A stretch of DNA of 64,000 bases from Streptomyces fodineus. Its GTDB lineage: Bacteria; Actinomycetota; Actinomycetes; Streptomycetales; Streptomycetaceae. A program made the translations under genes and the position numbers. Below are positions 21,938-32,102 of this stretch, one piece after another; within the stretch, counting starts at the first letter, position 1; each line of letters starts with the position of its first letter. The DNA is taken from contig NZ_CP017248.1 in assembly GCF_001735805.1 (NCBI RefSeq), positions 3,782,001 to 3,846,000 of the forward strand, read 5' to 3'. Under the pieces are notes generated by a model. It was not told where the DNA came from. It worked only from the letters and a program-made list of their open reading frames with translations, and searched no databases.

Positions 21938-22267
21938 TCATCTGCCGGGATAACGCGAGGCGTCCTCGCTGGAGCTGGTCCGGATCACCTCGGCCACGCT
22001 CAACTCGTAGAAGGAGTACCACCGTTCACGGCCTAGCTGCTGGGCCTTCTGGTGCTCGGGGTCGTTGCGCCAGCGCTCCAGCGTCTCCGGGTTGCGCCAC
22101 CACACCAGCGCCAGCCGCTCGCCGTCGTCGGAGGTGTAGTTCTTGATGTGGACGAGGTCGTCGCCCGCGAGTTCACGGACCCGGCGGGCGAGCCGGTCCT
22201 CCGTGATGTCGTACTCCTTGTCGGCGCGTTCGGAAAAGCGCGACCTGAACAACACGAGGATCACCAT
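21938..22267 (-). CDS. Antibiotic biosynthesis monooxygenase (ABM)-domain protein
   Basis: The 109-residue ferredoxin-like alpha/beta protein begins VILVLFRSRFSE and contains ALVWWRNPETLERWRNDPEH, typical of the ABM/heme-degrading superfamily. Members act as cofactor-free quinol monooxygenases or structural helpers in natural product pathways. It is the last gene of a minus-strand operon running from the tryptophan halogenase. A GTG nine bases upstream (22276) is an alternative start, because GGAGG lies only 2 bases from the ATG. A GC-rich hairpin at 21915-21927 in the short gap before the convergent dehydrogenase gene may terminate both transcripts. Confidence 0.82.
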   Translation of the reverse strand: MVILVLFRSRFSERADKEYDITEDRLARRVRELAGDDLVHIKNYTSDDGERLALVWWRNPETLERWRNDPEHQKAQQLGRERWYSFYELSVAEVIRTSSSEDASRYPGR

Positions 22268-22295
22268 GGCCTCCACAAGTCCGGGCGGTTCGTCG

Positions 22296-23648
22296 TCACA
22301 GCGGTGACCGGGACAGCACGTGGCCGCGCAGTTCCCGGTCGGGGATCCGGTCGGCGGCGCCCGGGTGGCGGTCCTGGATCTCCCGGACCAGCCGCCGCAG
22401 GTGCCGTTCGCTCTCCTGCGCCTCGGCGTAGCTCTCCTCGGTGAAGGCGCAGCGCTCGTACAGCGGGACGAAGCGGTCGGGGAACAGCGCGGACAGGCGC
22501 CGGCTCAGCGTGGCCGCCTGCTCGGCGCCGGGGTCGGGCAGACGCGACATCGTGCGGTAGTGCTCGAGCGAGATGGCGGCGACGGCGTCGGCGTCCCTGC
22601 CGCGGCGCCGCTGGTACGCAGCGAGCGCCGCCTCCCAGGTGCGTTCCGTGTCCAGGCAGGCCGCCAGCACACGGACGTCCTCGAAGGAGCAGTTCATGCC
22701 CTGGCCCATGAAGGGTGCCATGGCATGGCAGGAGTCCCCCACCAGGGCCGCCCTGCCCTCCCACACCCAGGTGTCGCAGCTCACGAGCGCGATGTGCGAG
22801 ACCGGTTTGGCAGCCAGCTGCTCGCCCAGGTCGGGGATGGCACGGGCCAGTTCGGGGAAGGCCGCGGCGAACTGGTCCCGCAGGGGGAGACCGGCGGCCG
22901 CCGCGGCGTAGGAGGGCGCGGGTCCTTCCCTGCGGAGGAACACACAGCCGGTGAACTGGCCGGGCGACAGGGTGGGGAACGCCCCGAAGAGGGCGTCGCC
23001 GGCCGGCCAGTAGTGCATGTTCTCCCGCTCGCACCACGGCAGTTCCAGCGTGATCTCCTGGTAGGCCAGCTCCAGCGTGCCGACGTGCTCGCGTACGCCG
23101 CGGGCCACCATGGCAGCGCGGACGGCGGAGTGCGCGCCGTCGCACCCGAGCAGGTGCGCGCAGCGCAGCCGGTGTTCACCAAACGCCCCGCGCACCCGGA
23201 CCTCGGGCGTGTCCAGGTCGACCCCGACGACCTGTTCGCCGAACCGGATCTCCACGCCGGGCGTGGCGTCGGCGGCGTCCAGCAGGATGTCCAGCAGCCG
23301 GGCGCGCTCCACGGCCCAGATCGGCGAGCCGTCCCTGCTGTACGGGGTCAGCGGCGTGCCGCCGTCCGGCAGATGCCCGCGGCGGCCGTGCAGCGGCACG
23401 GCGATCGCCCGCACCCGCTCCTCCAGGCCCAGTTCGCGCAGGGCCCGCCAGCCCCGGGCGGAGAGGATCACGGTGAGCGAGCGGCCGCCGCGCGAAGGGG
23501 CCGTCCGGGGGTCGGGGTGGCGTTCGAGAACCGTCACCGGACCGTGCCGTGCGGCGAGGTACATGGCGGCGACGGGCCCCACCAGCCCGGCGCCGACGAC
23601 GACGATCCGCGGGCCGCCGTCCGCCCGGGAGCCGGTCCGCTCAGCCAT
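22296..23648 (-). CDS. FAD-dependent monooxygenase, kynurenine 3-monooxygenase-like
   Basis: The 450-residue class A flavoprotein hydroxylase has the N-terminal Rossmann motif VVVGAGLVGPVAAMYLA, the GRSLTVILSARGWRAL segment, CDGAHSAVR, and the FAD motif LVGDSCHAMAPFMGQGMNCS. The stretch AYQEITLELP plus NMHYWPAGDALFGAFPTL is characteristic of kynurenine 3-monooxygenase, which supports hydroxylation of a kynurenine-type ring. With tryptophan dioxygenase and halogenase nearby, the natural substrate is probably a (chlorinated) kynurenine derivative; that is inference. The ATG has GAGGAG upstream, and the gene lies 27 bases after the A-T gene in the same operon. Confidence 0.88.
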   Translation of the reverse strand: MAERTGSRADGGPRIVVVGAGLVGPVAAMYLAARHGPVTVLERHPDPRTAPSRGGRSLTVILSARGWRALRELGLEERVRAIAVPLHGRRGHLPDGGTPLTPYSRDGSPIWAVERARLLDILLDAADATPGVEIRFGEQVVGVDLDTPEVRVRGAFGEHRLRCAHLLGCDGAHSAVRAAMVARGVREHVGTLELAYQEITLELPWCERENMHYWPAGDALFGAFPTLSPGQFTGCVFLRREGPAPSYAAAAAGLPLRDQFAAAFPELARAIPDLGEQLAAKPVSHIALVSCDTWVWEGRAALVGDSCHAMAPFMGQGMNCSFEDVRVLAACLDTERTWEAALAAYQRRRGRDADAVAAISLEHYRTMSRLPDPGAEQAATLSRRLSALFPDRFVPLYERCAFTEESYAEAQESERHLRRLVREIQDRHPGAADRIPDRELRGHVLSRSPL

Positions 23649-23675
23649 GGCGGCTCCTCGCGCCGTTCACCGCGG

Positions 23676-25462
<1,787 letters not shown>

Positions 25463-25466
<4 letters not shown>

Positions 25467-26551
25467 CGGGCGTCCTCCTGCCGCTCCTCCGCGTCGAGCC
25501 GGGGCCGGACCTGGCGGGCGAAGAGTTCCAGGGTGCGCCGCATCGTCGCCCGCGGCTGCTGGCCGTAGTCGATCTGGAAGAGGATCACATCGGGGGTCAA
25601 CACCTCACGGATCTCCCGCAGTTGACGCACCGCGGTGTCCGGCGAGCCGAGTACGGCCAGACCGGCGTCCTCGCTCGCGCCCGAGCGGTGTTTGTCGACC
25701 ATGGCCTCCCGGTAGCCCTGGTACGACGCGGAGGCACGGCCCTGCCAGGAGCCGGCCGCCGCGGCGAAGGTGTCCCAGTGCCGGCGCAGATGCCGCCGGC
25801 CCAGCTCGCGGGCCTCCTCGTCGGTCTCCGCCAGCATCAGCGCGATGCTGATGGCGACCTTGGGCTGCCGGCCCCGGTTCTTCTCGGCGCCGAGGAAGCA
25901 GGAGCGGTAGAAGTCGATCATCTCCCTGACCTGGCCGGCCTTCTCGCGGGTCGGGGCCGAGGCCACGAGCAGGTTGTAGCCGGACTCGCCGATCCACTGG
26001 AAGCTGGACCGGGTGATGAGGGCGGCCGTCCACACCGGCGGATGGGCCCGCTGGGTGGGCGGCGGTACGGAGGTCGCGCCCGAGTAGCGGAAGAACGGCC
26101 CGTCCTCGTCCACCTTGGGCTCGGTCCACAGCCGTACCGTCGCGTCGACGGTCCGCCGGAAGCGGTCGGTGCTGGTGTCCATGTCGACGCCGAACGCGTC
26201 GAACTCGTAGGGCAGGAAGGCGCGGGCGAAGCCCACGTCCAGCCGGCCGCCGCTGATCGCGTCCAACTGTGCCGTGCTCGCCGCCAGTTGGATGGGGTGG
26301 TGGAAGGAGGCCTGGATGCCGCCGGTCATCAGGCGGACCCGGCCGGTCACGGCCGCCACGGCGGAGAGGAAGGCGAGCGGGTCGGGGCAGTAGCCGCCGT
26401 AGGGGTGCAGGTAGTGCTCGGTCATCTTGACGTATTCCAGGCCCAGTTCGTCCGTGAGCCGGGCCACGTCCAGCAGGTTGGCGTAGTACTCCTGCGGGCT
26501 GCGGTCCTCGGGGCCGGTGTCCGGCAGGATCGATATTCCGTACTCGGTCAT
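25463..26551 (-). CDS. Luciferase-like (LLM class) flavin-dependent monooxygenase
   Basis: The 362-residue TIM-barrel flavoenzyme is of the bacterial luciferase superfamily, natural-product subgroup. It begins with EYGISILPDTGPEDRSPQEY and contains YVKMTEHYLHPYGGYCPDP, GGRLDVGFARAFLPYEFDAFG and HPPVWTAALI. Such enzymes use FMNH2 and O2, so the flavin reductase ending 8 bases upstream is the likely partner. The ATG at 26551 is preceded by GAGGAC; the longer frame adds an unconvincing leader. Its role in the pathway (N- or C-oxygenation of an amino acid or kynurenine unit) cannot be fixed from sequence. Confidence 0.88.
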
Positions 26552-26558
26552 GCTGTCC

Positions 26559-27149
26559 TCAACTCCTCGCGCGCTGCTGGTTCGTGGTGCCCGCGGCACC
26601 GGGGTCGCCGCCCGGCCGGCCCAGGGCCCAGTAGCCGCGCAGTCCGTAGAGCAGGGGGTCGGGTGCCGTGCCGGCCCGCGCGGTCACGGCGAACACCTCG
26701 CCGAAGACGACGGCGTGCTCCCCGACGTCCACGGTGCGGGTGACACGGCAGTCGGCGACCGTATGGGCGTGCCGCGTCAGGTGCGGCCCGCCGAAGCCGG
26801 GCTCGAAGGTCCAGGGCACCCGTGCGAAGCGGTCCGTTCCCCGGGCGGCGAACAGTTCCGCCACCGGCCGTGCGTCGCTGCCGAGCAGGTTCACCGCGAA
26901 CCGCGCCGCCTCGCACAGCGAGGCCAGGGTGCCGCTGCCCTGCTTGAGGCAGACCAGGAGGGTGGCCGGCTCGTCCGACACGCTCGACACGGCGGTGCAG
27001 GTCATCCCGTGCGGGCGGCCGTCCGCGCCCGCGGTGGTGACGACGGTGACGCCGGCCGGGAAGGACGCCATCAGCGCCCGGAACCGGGACGGGGAGACCG
27101 CGGCCGGTGCGGTGGCCTGCCTCAGGGGTTCCGGCACGACCGCTGCCAC
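26559..27149 (-). CDS. Flavin reductase (FMN-binding split-barrel family)
   Basis: The 196-residue NAD(P)H:flavin reductase contains the flavin_reduct domain: RFRALMASFPAGVTVVTT, GMTCTAVSSVSDEPATLLVC, FAVNLLGSDARPVAELFA, and a C-terminal YWALGRPGGDP. It would supply reduced flavin to the halogenase encoded just upstream and to the luciferase-like monooxygenase just downstream, both of which need FADH2/FMNH2. The GTG start lies 28 bases inside the halogenase gene, so translation is probably coupled. The ribosome site is weak. Confidence 0.9.
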   Translation of the reverse strand: MAAVVPEPLRQATAPAAVSPSRFRALMASFPAGVTVVTTAGADGRPHGMTCTAVSSVSDEPATLLVCLKQGSGTLASLCEAARFAVNLLGSDARPVAELFAARGTDRFARVPWTFEPGFGGPHLTRHAHTVADCRVTRTVDVGEHAVVFGEVFAVTARAGTAPDPLLYGLRGYWALGRPGGDPGAAGTTNQQRARS

Positions 27150-28696
27150 GCCAGATAGTCGGCCTGGGACGGCAGCCGCTCGATCAGGGCCGCCGCCTGC
27201 CGGCGCACCCGGTCGAACTCCCGCAGCGCGGCGGTGTCGTCCATCCGCGCCAGCACCGGCCTGGGCCGCACGGGCAGTCCGCCGAGGCCCAGGATCATGG
27301 CGGTGTACGAGTACGGCTCGAACCCGTGGAAGTACGGGTGGACGGAGTCCTCGTCGGGCAGCTTGTGCCGCCAGTCCTCGATACGGGCGGCGAGCGCGTC
27401 GGGCAGCGGCCGGGTCTTGGTGTCCCGCCAGTACGCGGTGTCGTCGCGGGCCGCGGCGTAGTAGTGCAGGACGAGGAACTCGCGCACTCCGTCCATGACG
27501 CCCGCGACCTGCCGGTTGTAGGCGCGGCGCAGCGCCTCGCCGTCGCCGCCGTCCGGGAGGTGGCGCACCAGTTGCTCGACGCCGTTCTGGATGAAGAAGA
27601 TCCCGGTCGACTCCAGGGGCTCGACGAAGCCGCTGGACAGTCCGATCGCGACGCAGTTCTTCACCCAGGACCGCTCACTGCGCCCGATGCGCATACGGAT
27701 GTGGTTGGCCGGCAGGTCCGCCGCCTCGGGTCCGACGAACTCCCGCAGCGTCCGTTCGGCCTGCTCCGGGGTGCAGTAGTCGCTCGCGTAGACATAGCCG
27801 GTGCCCAGCCGGCCGTAGAGCGGGATCGTCCAGATCCAGCCCGCGTCCTGGGCCGTCGCCGTGGTGCAGGGCCGCATGCCGCGCCGCGTCACGTCCACCG
27901 GGACGCGCAGGGCGACCGCGCTGTCGTTCGGCAGGCTGTCCTGGTAGGAGCGGAACGGCTCCTCCAGCGCCTTGTTCAGCAGCAGCCCGCGGAATCCGGT
28001 GCAGTCGACGTACAGGTCCGCGGTGAGTTCTCCGTGTTCCTTGGTCAGGACGCCGCTGATCGCCCCGGTGTCGTCCAGCCGTACGTCGAGGACGTCGTCC
28101 AGCACGTGCCGGACGCCGCGCTCGGTGCCGTACCGGGTGAGGAACCGGGCCAGCAGGGCGGCGTCGAAGTGGTAGGCGTACGGGAACTGGGTCGTCCGGC
28201 CGTCCGGTGTGGCCCCCGCCCTGTCCGTCCCGCCGTCCTGGCCCGGGACCCCTTCGAGGTCCTGCTCGAAGAGACCGCCGCCGACATGGCGGGGCGAGCG
28301 CTGGGCGTCGCACAGGGCCGCCAGTACGGAGGTGTCGTGGTCGTACCGGTCGCTGGGCCGCTTGTGCAGCCACCAGTCGGCGAGCGGGAACCCGTCGACC
28401 ACGCGGGGGCGTTCGAAGGGGTGGTAGAAGTGGTGGCCCTCGGCCCGCCAGTTCTCGAAGCGAATGGCGAGCTTGTACGACGCATGGCATTCCGGCATCC
28501 ACTCGTGCTCGGCGAGCCCGAGGCGGGCGAAGAAGTGCCGGACCGTGCTGAAGGTGGCCTCGCCCACGCCGATCGTCGGGACCTTCTTCGATTCCACGAG
28601 CGTGACCTTGAGCCGCTCGCCGAAGGAGGCCTTGAGATATGTGGCGGTCATCCAGCCGGCCGTGCCACCGCCGACGATGACAACACTGTCAACCAT
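27122..28696 (-). CDS. Tryptophan halogenase, most like tryptophan 5-halogenases
   Basis: The 524-residue FADH2-dependent halogenase has the flavin motif VVIVGGGTAGWM at the N-terminus, the catalytic Lys75 in YKLAIRFENW, the WxWxIP signature as GWIWTIPL, and the catalytic Glu in GFVEPLESTGIFFI. The segments EATFSTVRHFFARLGL, FYHPFERPRVVDGF and QFPYAYHFDA closely resemble PyrH, the pyrroindomycin tryptophan 5-halogenase, which also has Lys75 (family recollection). I therefore predict 5-chlorination of free tryptophan, though regiochemistry is not proven. It starts at the ATG at 28696 and heads a minus-strand operon with the reductase, LLM, A-T, KMO-like and ABM genes. Confidence 0.93.
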   Translation of the reverse strand: MVDSVVIVGGGTAGWMTATYLKASFGERLKVTLVESKKVPTIGVGEATFSTVRHFFARLGLAEHEWMPECHASYKLAIRFENWRAEGHHFYHPFERPRVVDGFPLADWWLHKRPSDRYDHDTSVLAALCDAQRSPRHVGGGLFEQDLEGVPGQDGGTDRAGATPDGRTTQFPYAYHFDAALLARFLTRYGTERGVRHVLDDVLDVRLDDTGAISGVLTKEHGELTADLYVDCTGFRGLLLNKALEEPFRSYQDSLPNDSAVALRVPVDVTRRGMRPCTTATAQDAGWIWTIPLYGRLGTGYVYASDYCTPEQAERTLREFVGPEAADLPANHIRMRIGRSERSWVKNCVAIGLSSGFVEPLESTGIFFIQNGVEQLVRHLPDGGDGEALRRAYNRQVAGVMDGVREFLVLHYYAAARDDTAYWRDTKTRPLPDALAARIEDWRHKLPDEDSVHPYFHGFEPYSYTAMILGLGGLPVRPRPVLARMDDTAALREFDRVRRQAAALIERLPSQADYLAWQRSCRNP

Positions 28697-28832
28697 GCTC
28701 CCCCATCTCGGTTCTCCCGCGCGGCAAGGAATTCGGTGCAGCGGAACTGGCGGCATCCTCCCCGTGATTCCGGCGGCCAAATCGGCCACGAAAAGATCCC
28801 TGACAGATTTTGCCGGGTTCTTTCGCCGCCCG

Positions 28833-28861
28833 TTGACAGGAATTGCTCCGCGGCACACGCT
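28833..28861 (+). promoter_or_regulatory. Candidate promoter for the MbtH gene
   Basis: TTGACA at 28833-28838 is a perfect -35 hexamer, and CACGCT sits 17 bases downstream as a weak -10. It lies about 50-75 bases before the MbtH start, in the A/T-richer gap between divergent halogenase and MbtH genes. The opposite promoter for the halogenase operon should be in the same 212-base gap. Confidence 0.35.
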
Positions 28862-28908
28862 GAAACACGCTGGAGCGAAGCGACGGTTCTTCTTCGGGGA
28901 GTGGCCTC

Positions 28909-29115
28909 ATGTCCGTGAACCCTTTCGACGACGAGACGGGGCGGTTCCGCGTCGTGGTGAACGACGAGGGACAGCACGCGATCTGGCCGGACTTCTCGGC
29001 CGTACCGGCGGGCTGGCGCAGTGTGGCCGGCCCGGACAGCCGTTCGGCCTGCCTGGCCTATGTCGAGGAGCACTGGACGGACATCCGGCCCGCCGGTCTG
29101 CGTGACTCCGGCTGA
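28909..29115 (+). CDS. MbtH-like protein
   Basis: The 68-residue protein matches the MbtH family throughout: NPFDDETGRFRVVVNDEGQH, then AIWPDFSAVPAGW and a C-terminal CLAYVEEHWTDIRPAGL with the conserved tryptophans. MbtH proteins bind adenylation domains and are often needed for their solubility and activity. It is the only one in the window, so it may serve the A-T protein and the two C-A-T synthetases. It is encoded alone on the plus strand between two minus-strand units. Confidence 0.95.
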   Translation: MSVNPFDDETGRFRVVVNDEGQHAIWPDFSAVPAGWRSVAGPDSRSACLAYVEEHWTDIRPAGLRDSG

Positions 29116-29124
29116 CAGCGGTGC

Positions 29125-29835
29125 TCAGCGGGCCCGGTCGGTGAGGCCGGCGTGCAGGGCGCCGCGGATGCGCCGCAGTTCGGGGAAGGGCACGGTGATG
29201 CGCCGGGCGAGATGGTCCATGCCGCTGGTGCCGCCCGTGCCCTCCTGGTCGCCGACCATCGAGGACATCAGGCCGAGGTGGGCGACCTTCCAGCGCCAGT
29301 AGCCGTTGCCGACGTCGAGCAGGGCCTCGGCGATCCGGTGCAGGGCGCCGGCGCCGAGCCCCGCCCGGCAGACACCGGCGACGGACAGCCCGCGGTGCGC
29401 CGACGCCGACTCAAAGGCCTGGTACAGGGTGCCGTTCGTGCCGTCGCCGCCGATCAGCCCGGCCAGCAGCCGGAACTGCTCCGACTGTGCTCCGCTCGCC
29501 GTGCCCAGCCGGGGCCGGAACTCGACGAAGCAGCGCAGCGGCAGCCGCTCCAGCACGACGACCTGTTCGTGCATCAGCCGCAGCACCTCGCCCGCGCGCC
29601 CGAGGAGTTCCGCCCCGAGGTCCAGGTCGTCGTCGCTTCGCGCGCGGAGCAGGTCCACGACCGTCTCGAGGTCGGCGAGCACCTGCTTCAGCCACAGCTC
29701 GCTGCACTGGTGGGCGACGATGAAGAAGTGCTCGGCCAGGAGCACGGCACGGTCGGCGCCGGCGGGCGAGTGCGTCTTCTGCAAGGACAGCAGGGTGCCC
29801 GTCTGCACATAGTCCGAGTAGGTCAAGCCGGTCAT
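29125..29835 (-). CDS. Tryptophan 2,3-dioxygenase
   Basis: The 236-residue haem dioxygenase opens the indole ring of tryptophan to N-formylkynurenine. Diagnostic motifs are FFIVAHQCSELWLKQ near the N-terminus, FRPRLGTASGAQSEQFR in the middle, and WRWKVAHLGLMSSMVGDQEG followed by TGGTSGMDHL, which holds the proximal His and substrate-binding loop. Secondary-metabolite versions act in the actinomycin, quinoxaline and thiocoraline-type pathways. Here the substrate could be chlorinated and/or beta-hydroxylated tryptophan. It is 16 bases after the type II thioesterase gene, in one transcript. I see no formamidase or kynureninase gene in this window. Confidence 0.95.
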   Translation of the reverse strand: MTGLTYSDYVQTGTLLSLQKTHSPAGADRAVLLAEHFFIVAHQCSELWLKQVLADLETVVDLLRARSDDDLDLGAELLGRAGEVLRLMHEQVVVLERLPLRCFVEFRPRLGTASGAQSEQFRLLAGLIGGDGTNGTLYQAFESASAHRGLSVAGVCRAGLGAGALHRIAEALLDVGNGYWRWKVAHLGLMSSMVGDQEGTGGTSGMDHLARRITVPFPELRRIRGALHAGLTDRAR

Positions 29836-29851
29836 GACTGTCTCCGCATCG

Positions 29852-30595
29852 TCAGGTGCCGACGGGTTCCTGGATCTCCTGGGCGAGGCTCTCCGGGTCC
29901 GCGAACGTGTGGAAGTGCGATCCGGCGCGTCTGGTCAGCGTGAAGGGTCCGGTCGTCGCCTCCGCCCATTCGGGCAGGTGGGCGTCGTCCACCAGGGGGT
30001 CGCCGATGCCGTGGTAGCAGCGCACGGGGCAGGTCAGGGGGCCGGTTCCGGGGGCCGGCCGGTAGGTCTCGTGGGCCGCGATGTCCGCGCGCAGGGCCGG
30101 CAGCAGGATCCCCGCCAGCTCCTCGTCGTCCGCCACCTGAGGCGGCATGCCGCCCAGTGCGCACACCTGCGCCCACAGGTCCGCATCGGAGGCCAGGTGC
30201 ATCCGTCCGGTCCCGGCCCGGCGCGGCGGGGGTGAGCCGGACACCGTCAGACTCTCCGGCGCCCGGCCCGCGGCGGACAACCGTACGGCCGTCTCATAGG
30301 CCACGAGCGCGCCGAGGCTGTGCCCGAACAGGACGCAGGGTACGGGCTCCAGCCCGGCGAGTTCGTCCGCGACGCGTCCGCTCATCTCCCGCACGCCGCT
30401 CGCCGGGGGCTCCCCGAAGCGGTCCGCGCGCCCCGGGTACTGCACCGCGAGCAGCTCGGTGCCCGGCCGGATCCGCGGAATCCAGGGCGCGTAACTCTCC
30501 GCCGTTCCGCCGGAATGCGGGAAGCACACCAGCCGTCGCGCCGGGACCTGCTCGTCCGTCAGGGTTCTGAGCCACGAGTGTCGGGGGCTCACCAT
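29852..30595 (-). CDS. Type II thioesterase
   Basis: The 247-residue alpha/beta-hydrolase has CFPHSGGTAESY, QYPGRADRFGE, the nucleophile elbow GHSLG (Ser93) and the catalytic His in GSHFHTF near the C-terminus. Type II thioesterases free stalled carrier proteins. In beta-hydroxy-amino-acid cassettes they also release the hydroxylated amino acid from the A-T didomain, a role that fits the company of A-T, MbtH and P450 here. The ATG at 30595 is preceded by AAGGGAA; the long in-frame extension upstream is not coding. It is divergent from the P450 gene. Confidence 0.92.
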   Translation of the reverse strand: MVSPRHSWLRTLTDEQVPARRLVCFPHSGGTAESYAPWIPRIRPGTELLAVQYPGRADRFGEPPASGVREMSGRVADELAGLEPVPCVLFGHSLGALVAYETAVRLSAAGRAPESLTVSGSPPPRRAGTGRMHLASDADLWAQVCALGGMPPQVADDEELAGILLPALRADIAAHETYRPAPGTGPLTCPVRCYHGIGDPLVDDAHLPEWAEATTGPFTLTRRAGSHFHTFADPESLAQEIQEPVGT

Positions 30596-30660
30596 GAATC
30601 CGGTTCCCTTCTCGCGGCAGGCTCGCCGGCTTGTCGCGGAAATCGGGCGGCGATCGTCGG

Positions 30661-30715
30661 GCTTTCGTGTCGTCGGCCGTCTTTCGTCTCTTCGGCAGTC
30701 TTTCGTCTCTTCGGC
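30661..30715. repeat. Tandem 19-bp repeats in the thioesterase/P450 divergent promoter
   Basis: Two identical 18-bp units (GTCTTTCGTCTCTTCGGC) occupy 30679-30696 and 30698-30715, a 19-bp period, and a degenerate third unit precedes them at about 30661-30678. They lie in the 228-base gap between the divergently transcribed thioesterase and P450 genes. Direct repeats at nearly two helical turns are typical of regulator-binding sites, so this is a candidate operator; the regulator is unknown. Confidence 0.6.
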
Positions 30716-30823
30716 GGCGGCAGGTGGCGGGAGAAAGATTTCGGCAATGATTTCCCCGCGTCCCGGCCCGCTCTGCGACGATCCCCACGCCGCAAAGAAC
30801 CGCCTCGCCAAAGGAGTTCGGCA

Positions 30824-32047
30824 GTGAGCAGTCCCGACTCGGGCGTTCTCGCGGTGAATACCGTGGATCTCACCGATCCCGCGGCATTCGCCGACCGCGA
30901 TCCGTACCCGTTCTGGCGTCAGGTCCGCGAACAGCACCCCGTTTACTGGCACGAAGGCACCGCCGGGCGGCCCGGCTTCTGGGTCGTCTCCCGCTACGCG
31001 GACGTCGTCGCCGCCTACGCGGACGCGGACGCGCTGGGCTCGCAGCGCGGCACCGTCCTGGACGTCCTGCTGGAGGGTGACGACTCGGCGGGCGGACGGA
31101 TGCTGGCCGTCACCGACCGGCCCCGCCACCGCGAGCTGCGGGCCGTGCTGTGGCGGGCGTTCGCGCCGCGGCATCTGGAGCGGGTCGCGGAGCGGGTGCA
31201 CCGGCTCACCGAGCGGCTCATCGACGAGGTGACCGGCACCGGCACCTTTGACTTCGCGGCCGAGGTGGCCGAGCGCATCCCCCTCACCACCATCTGCGAG
31301 CTGCTGTCCGTGCCCGAGGGGGACCGCGCCGACCTGCTGCGCTACAGCAAGGCGGCCTTCACCACCGGCGGCCCGGACGACGGCGGCGTGGATCCCGTCG
31401 AGGCCCGCAACGAGATCGTCCTGTACTTCATGGACCTGGCCGAGACCCGGCGGGCCGCTCCCGGTGACGACGTCGTCAGCATGATCGCGACGGCACGGGT
31501 CGACGGTGCACCGCTGAGCCTGGAGGAGGTCGCCCTCAACTGCTACAGCCTCATCCTCGGCGGGGACGAGTCGTCCAGGATCTCGGCCGTCTGCGCCGTA
31601 CGGGCGCTCGCAGAACACCCGGGCCAGTGGCGGGCGTTGCGGACACGGGAGGCCGATCTGGACACCGCGGTCGAGGAGATGCTGCGCTGGGCGACGCCCG
31701 GACTGCACTTCGCCCGCACCGCCAGGCGCGAGGTGGTGATCGCAGGGCAGCGGGTGCGGGCGGGCGACATCGTCACGCTGTGGAACATCTCCGCGAACAA
31801 CGACGAGACGGTGTTCTGCTCGCCGCGCACCTTCGACCTCGGCCGCTCCCCGAACAAGCACGTCACCTTCGGCCACGGACCGCACTTCTGCCTGGGCGCC
31901 TTCCTAGGCCGGGCCGAGCTGCACGCGTTGTCGGCCGCGCTGGTGAACCGCGTCGCCGGGATCGAGCTGCGCGGCACCCCGACCGCGATCCGGTCCACGT
32001 TTCTGCACGGCGACAGCAGTCTCCCGGTGAGCTTTCGGCCGCGGTGA
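30824..32047 (+). CDS. Cytochrome P450, probable carrier-bound amino acid beta-hydroxylase
   Basis: The 407-residue soluble P450 has the I-helix signature LILGGDESSR (Ser in place of the usual Thr), EEMLR for the ExxR motif, and the haem-binding FGHGPHFCLGAFLGRAEL with the thiolate Cys at ~356. The I-helix and the following ALAEHPGQW resemble the NikQ/NovI/Qui15 group that hydroxylate amino acids held on stand-alone A-T proteins (family recollection). The GTG start has AAGGAG with a 7-base spacer. Its partners would be the A-T protein, MbtH and type II thioesterase. Tryptophan or chlorotryptophan is the likely substrate, by inference. Confidence 0.92.
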   Translation: MSSPDSGVLAVNTVDLTDPAAFADRDPYPFWRQVREQHPVYWHEGTAGRPGFWVVSRYADVVAAYADADALGSQRGTVLDVLLEGDDSAGGRMLAVTDRPRHRELRAVLWRAFAPRHLERVAERVHRLTERLIDEVTGTGTFDFAAEVAERIPLTTICELLSVPEGDRADLLRYSKAAFTTGGPDDGGVDPVEARNEIVLYFMDLAETRRAAPGDDVVSMIATARVDGAPLSLEEVALNCYSLILGGDESSRISAVCAVRALAEHPGQWRALRTREADLDTAVEEMLRWATPGLHFARTARREVVIAGQRVRAGDIVTLWNISANNDETVFCSPRTFDLGRSPNKHVTFGHGPHFCLGAFLGRAELHALSAALVNRVAGIELRGTPTAIRSTFLHGDSSLPVSFRPR

Positions 32048-32098
32048 CCCCACCGCACGGCGAAGGAGCCGCGCTGACCCCACCGCACGGCGAAGGAG
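32045..32098 (+). repeat. Duplicated 24-bp segment carrying a ribosome site
   Basis: A 24-bp sequence starting TGACCCCACCGCACGG and ending GGAG occurs at 32045-32068 and again at 32075-32098, a 30-bp period. The first copy contains the P450 stop codon and the second supplies the ribosome site of the antiporter gene. It looks like a recent tandem duplication of the intergenic ribosome-site region. Confidence 0.85.
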
Positions 32099-32102
32099 AA
32101 GC

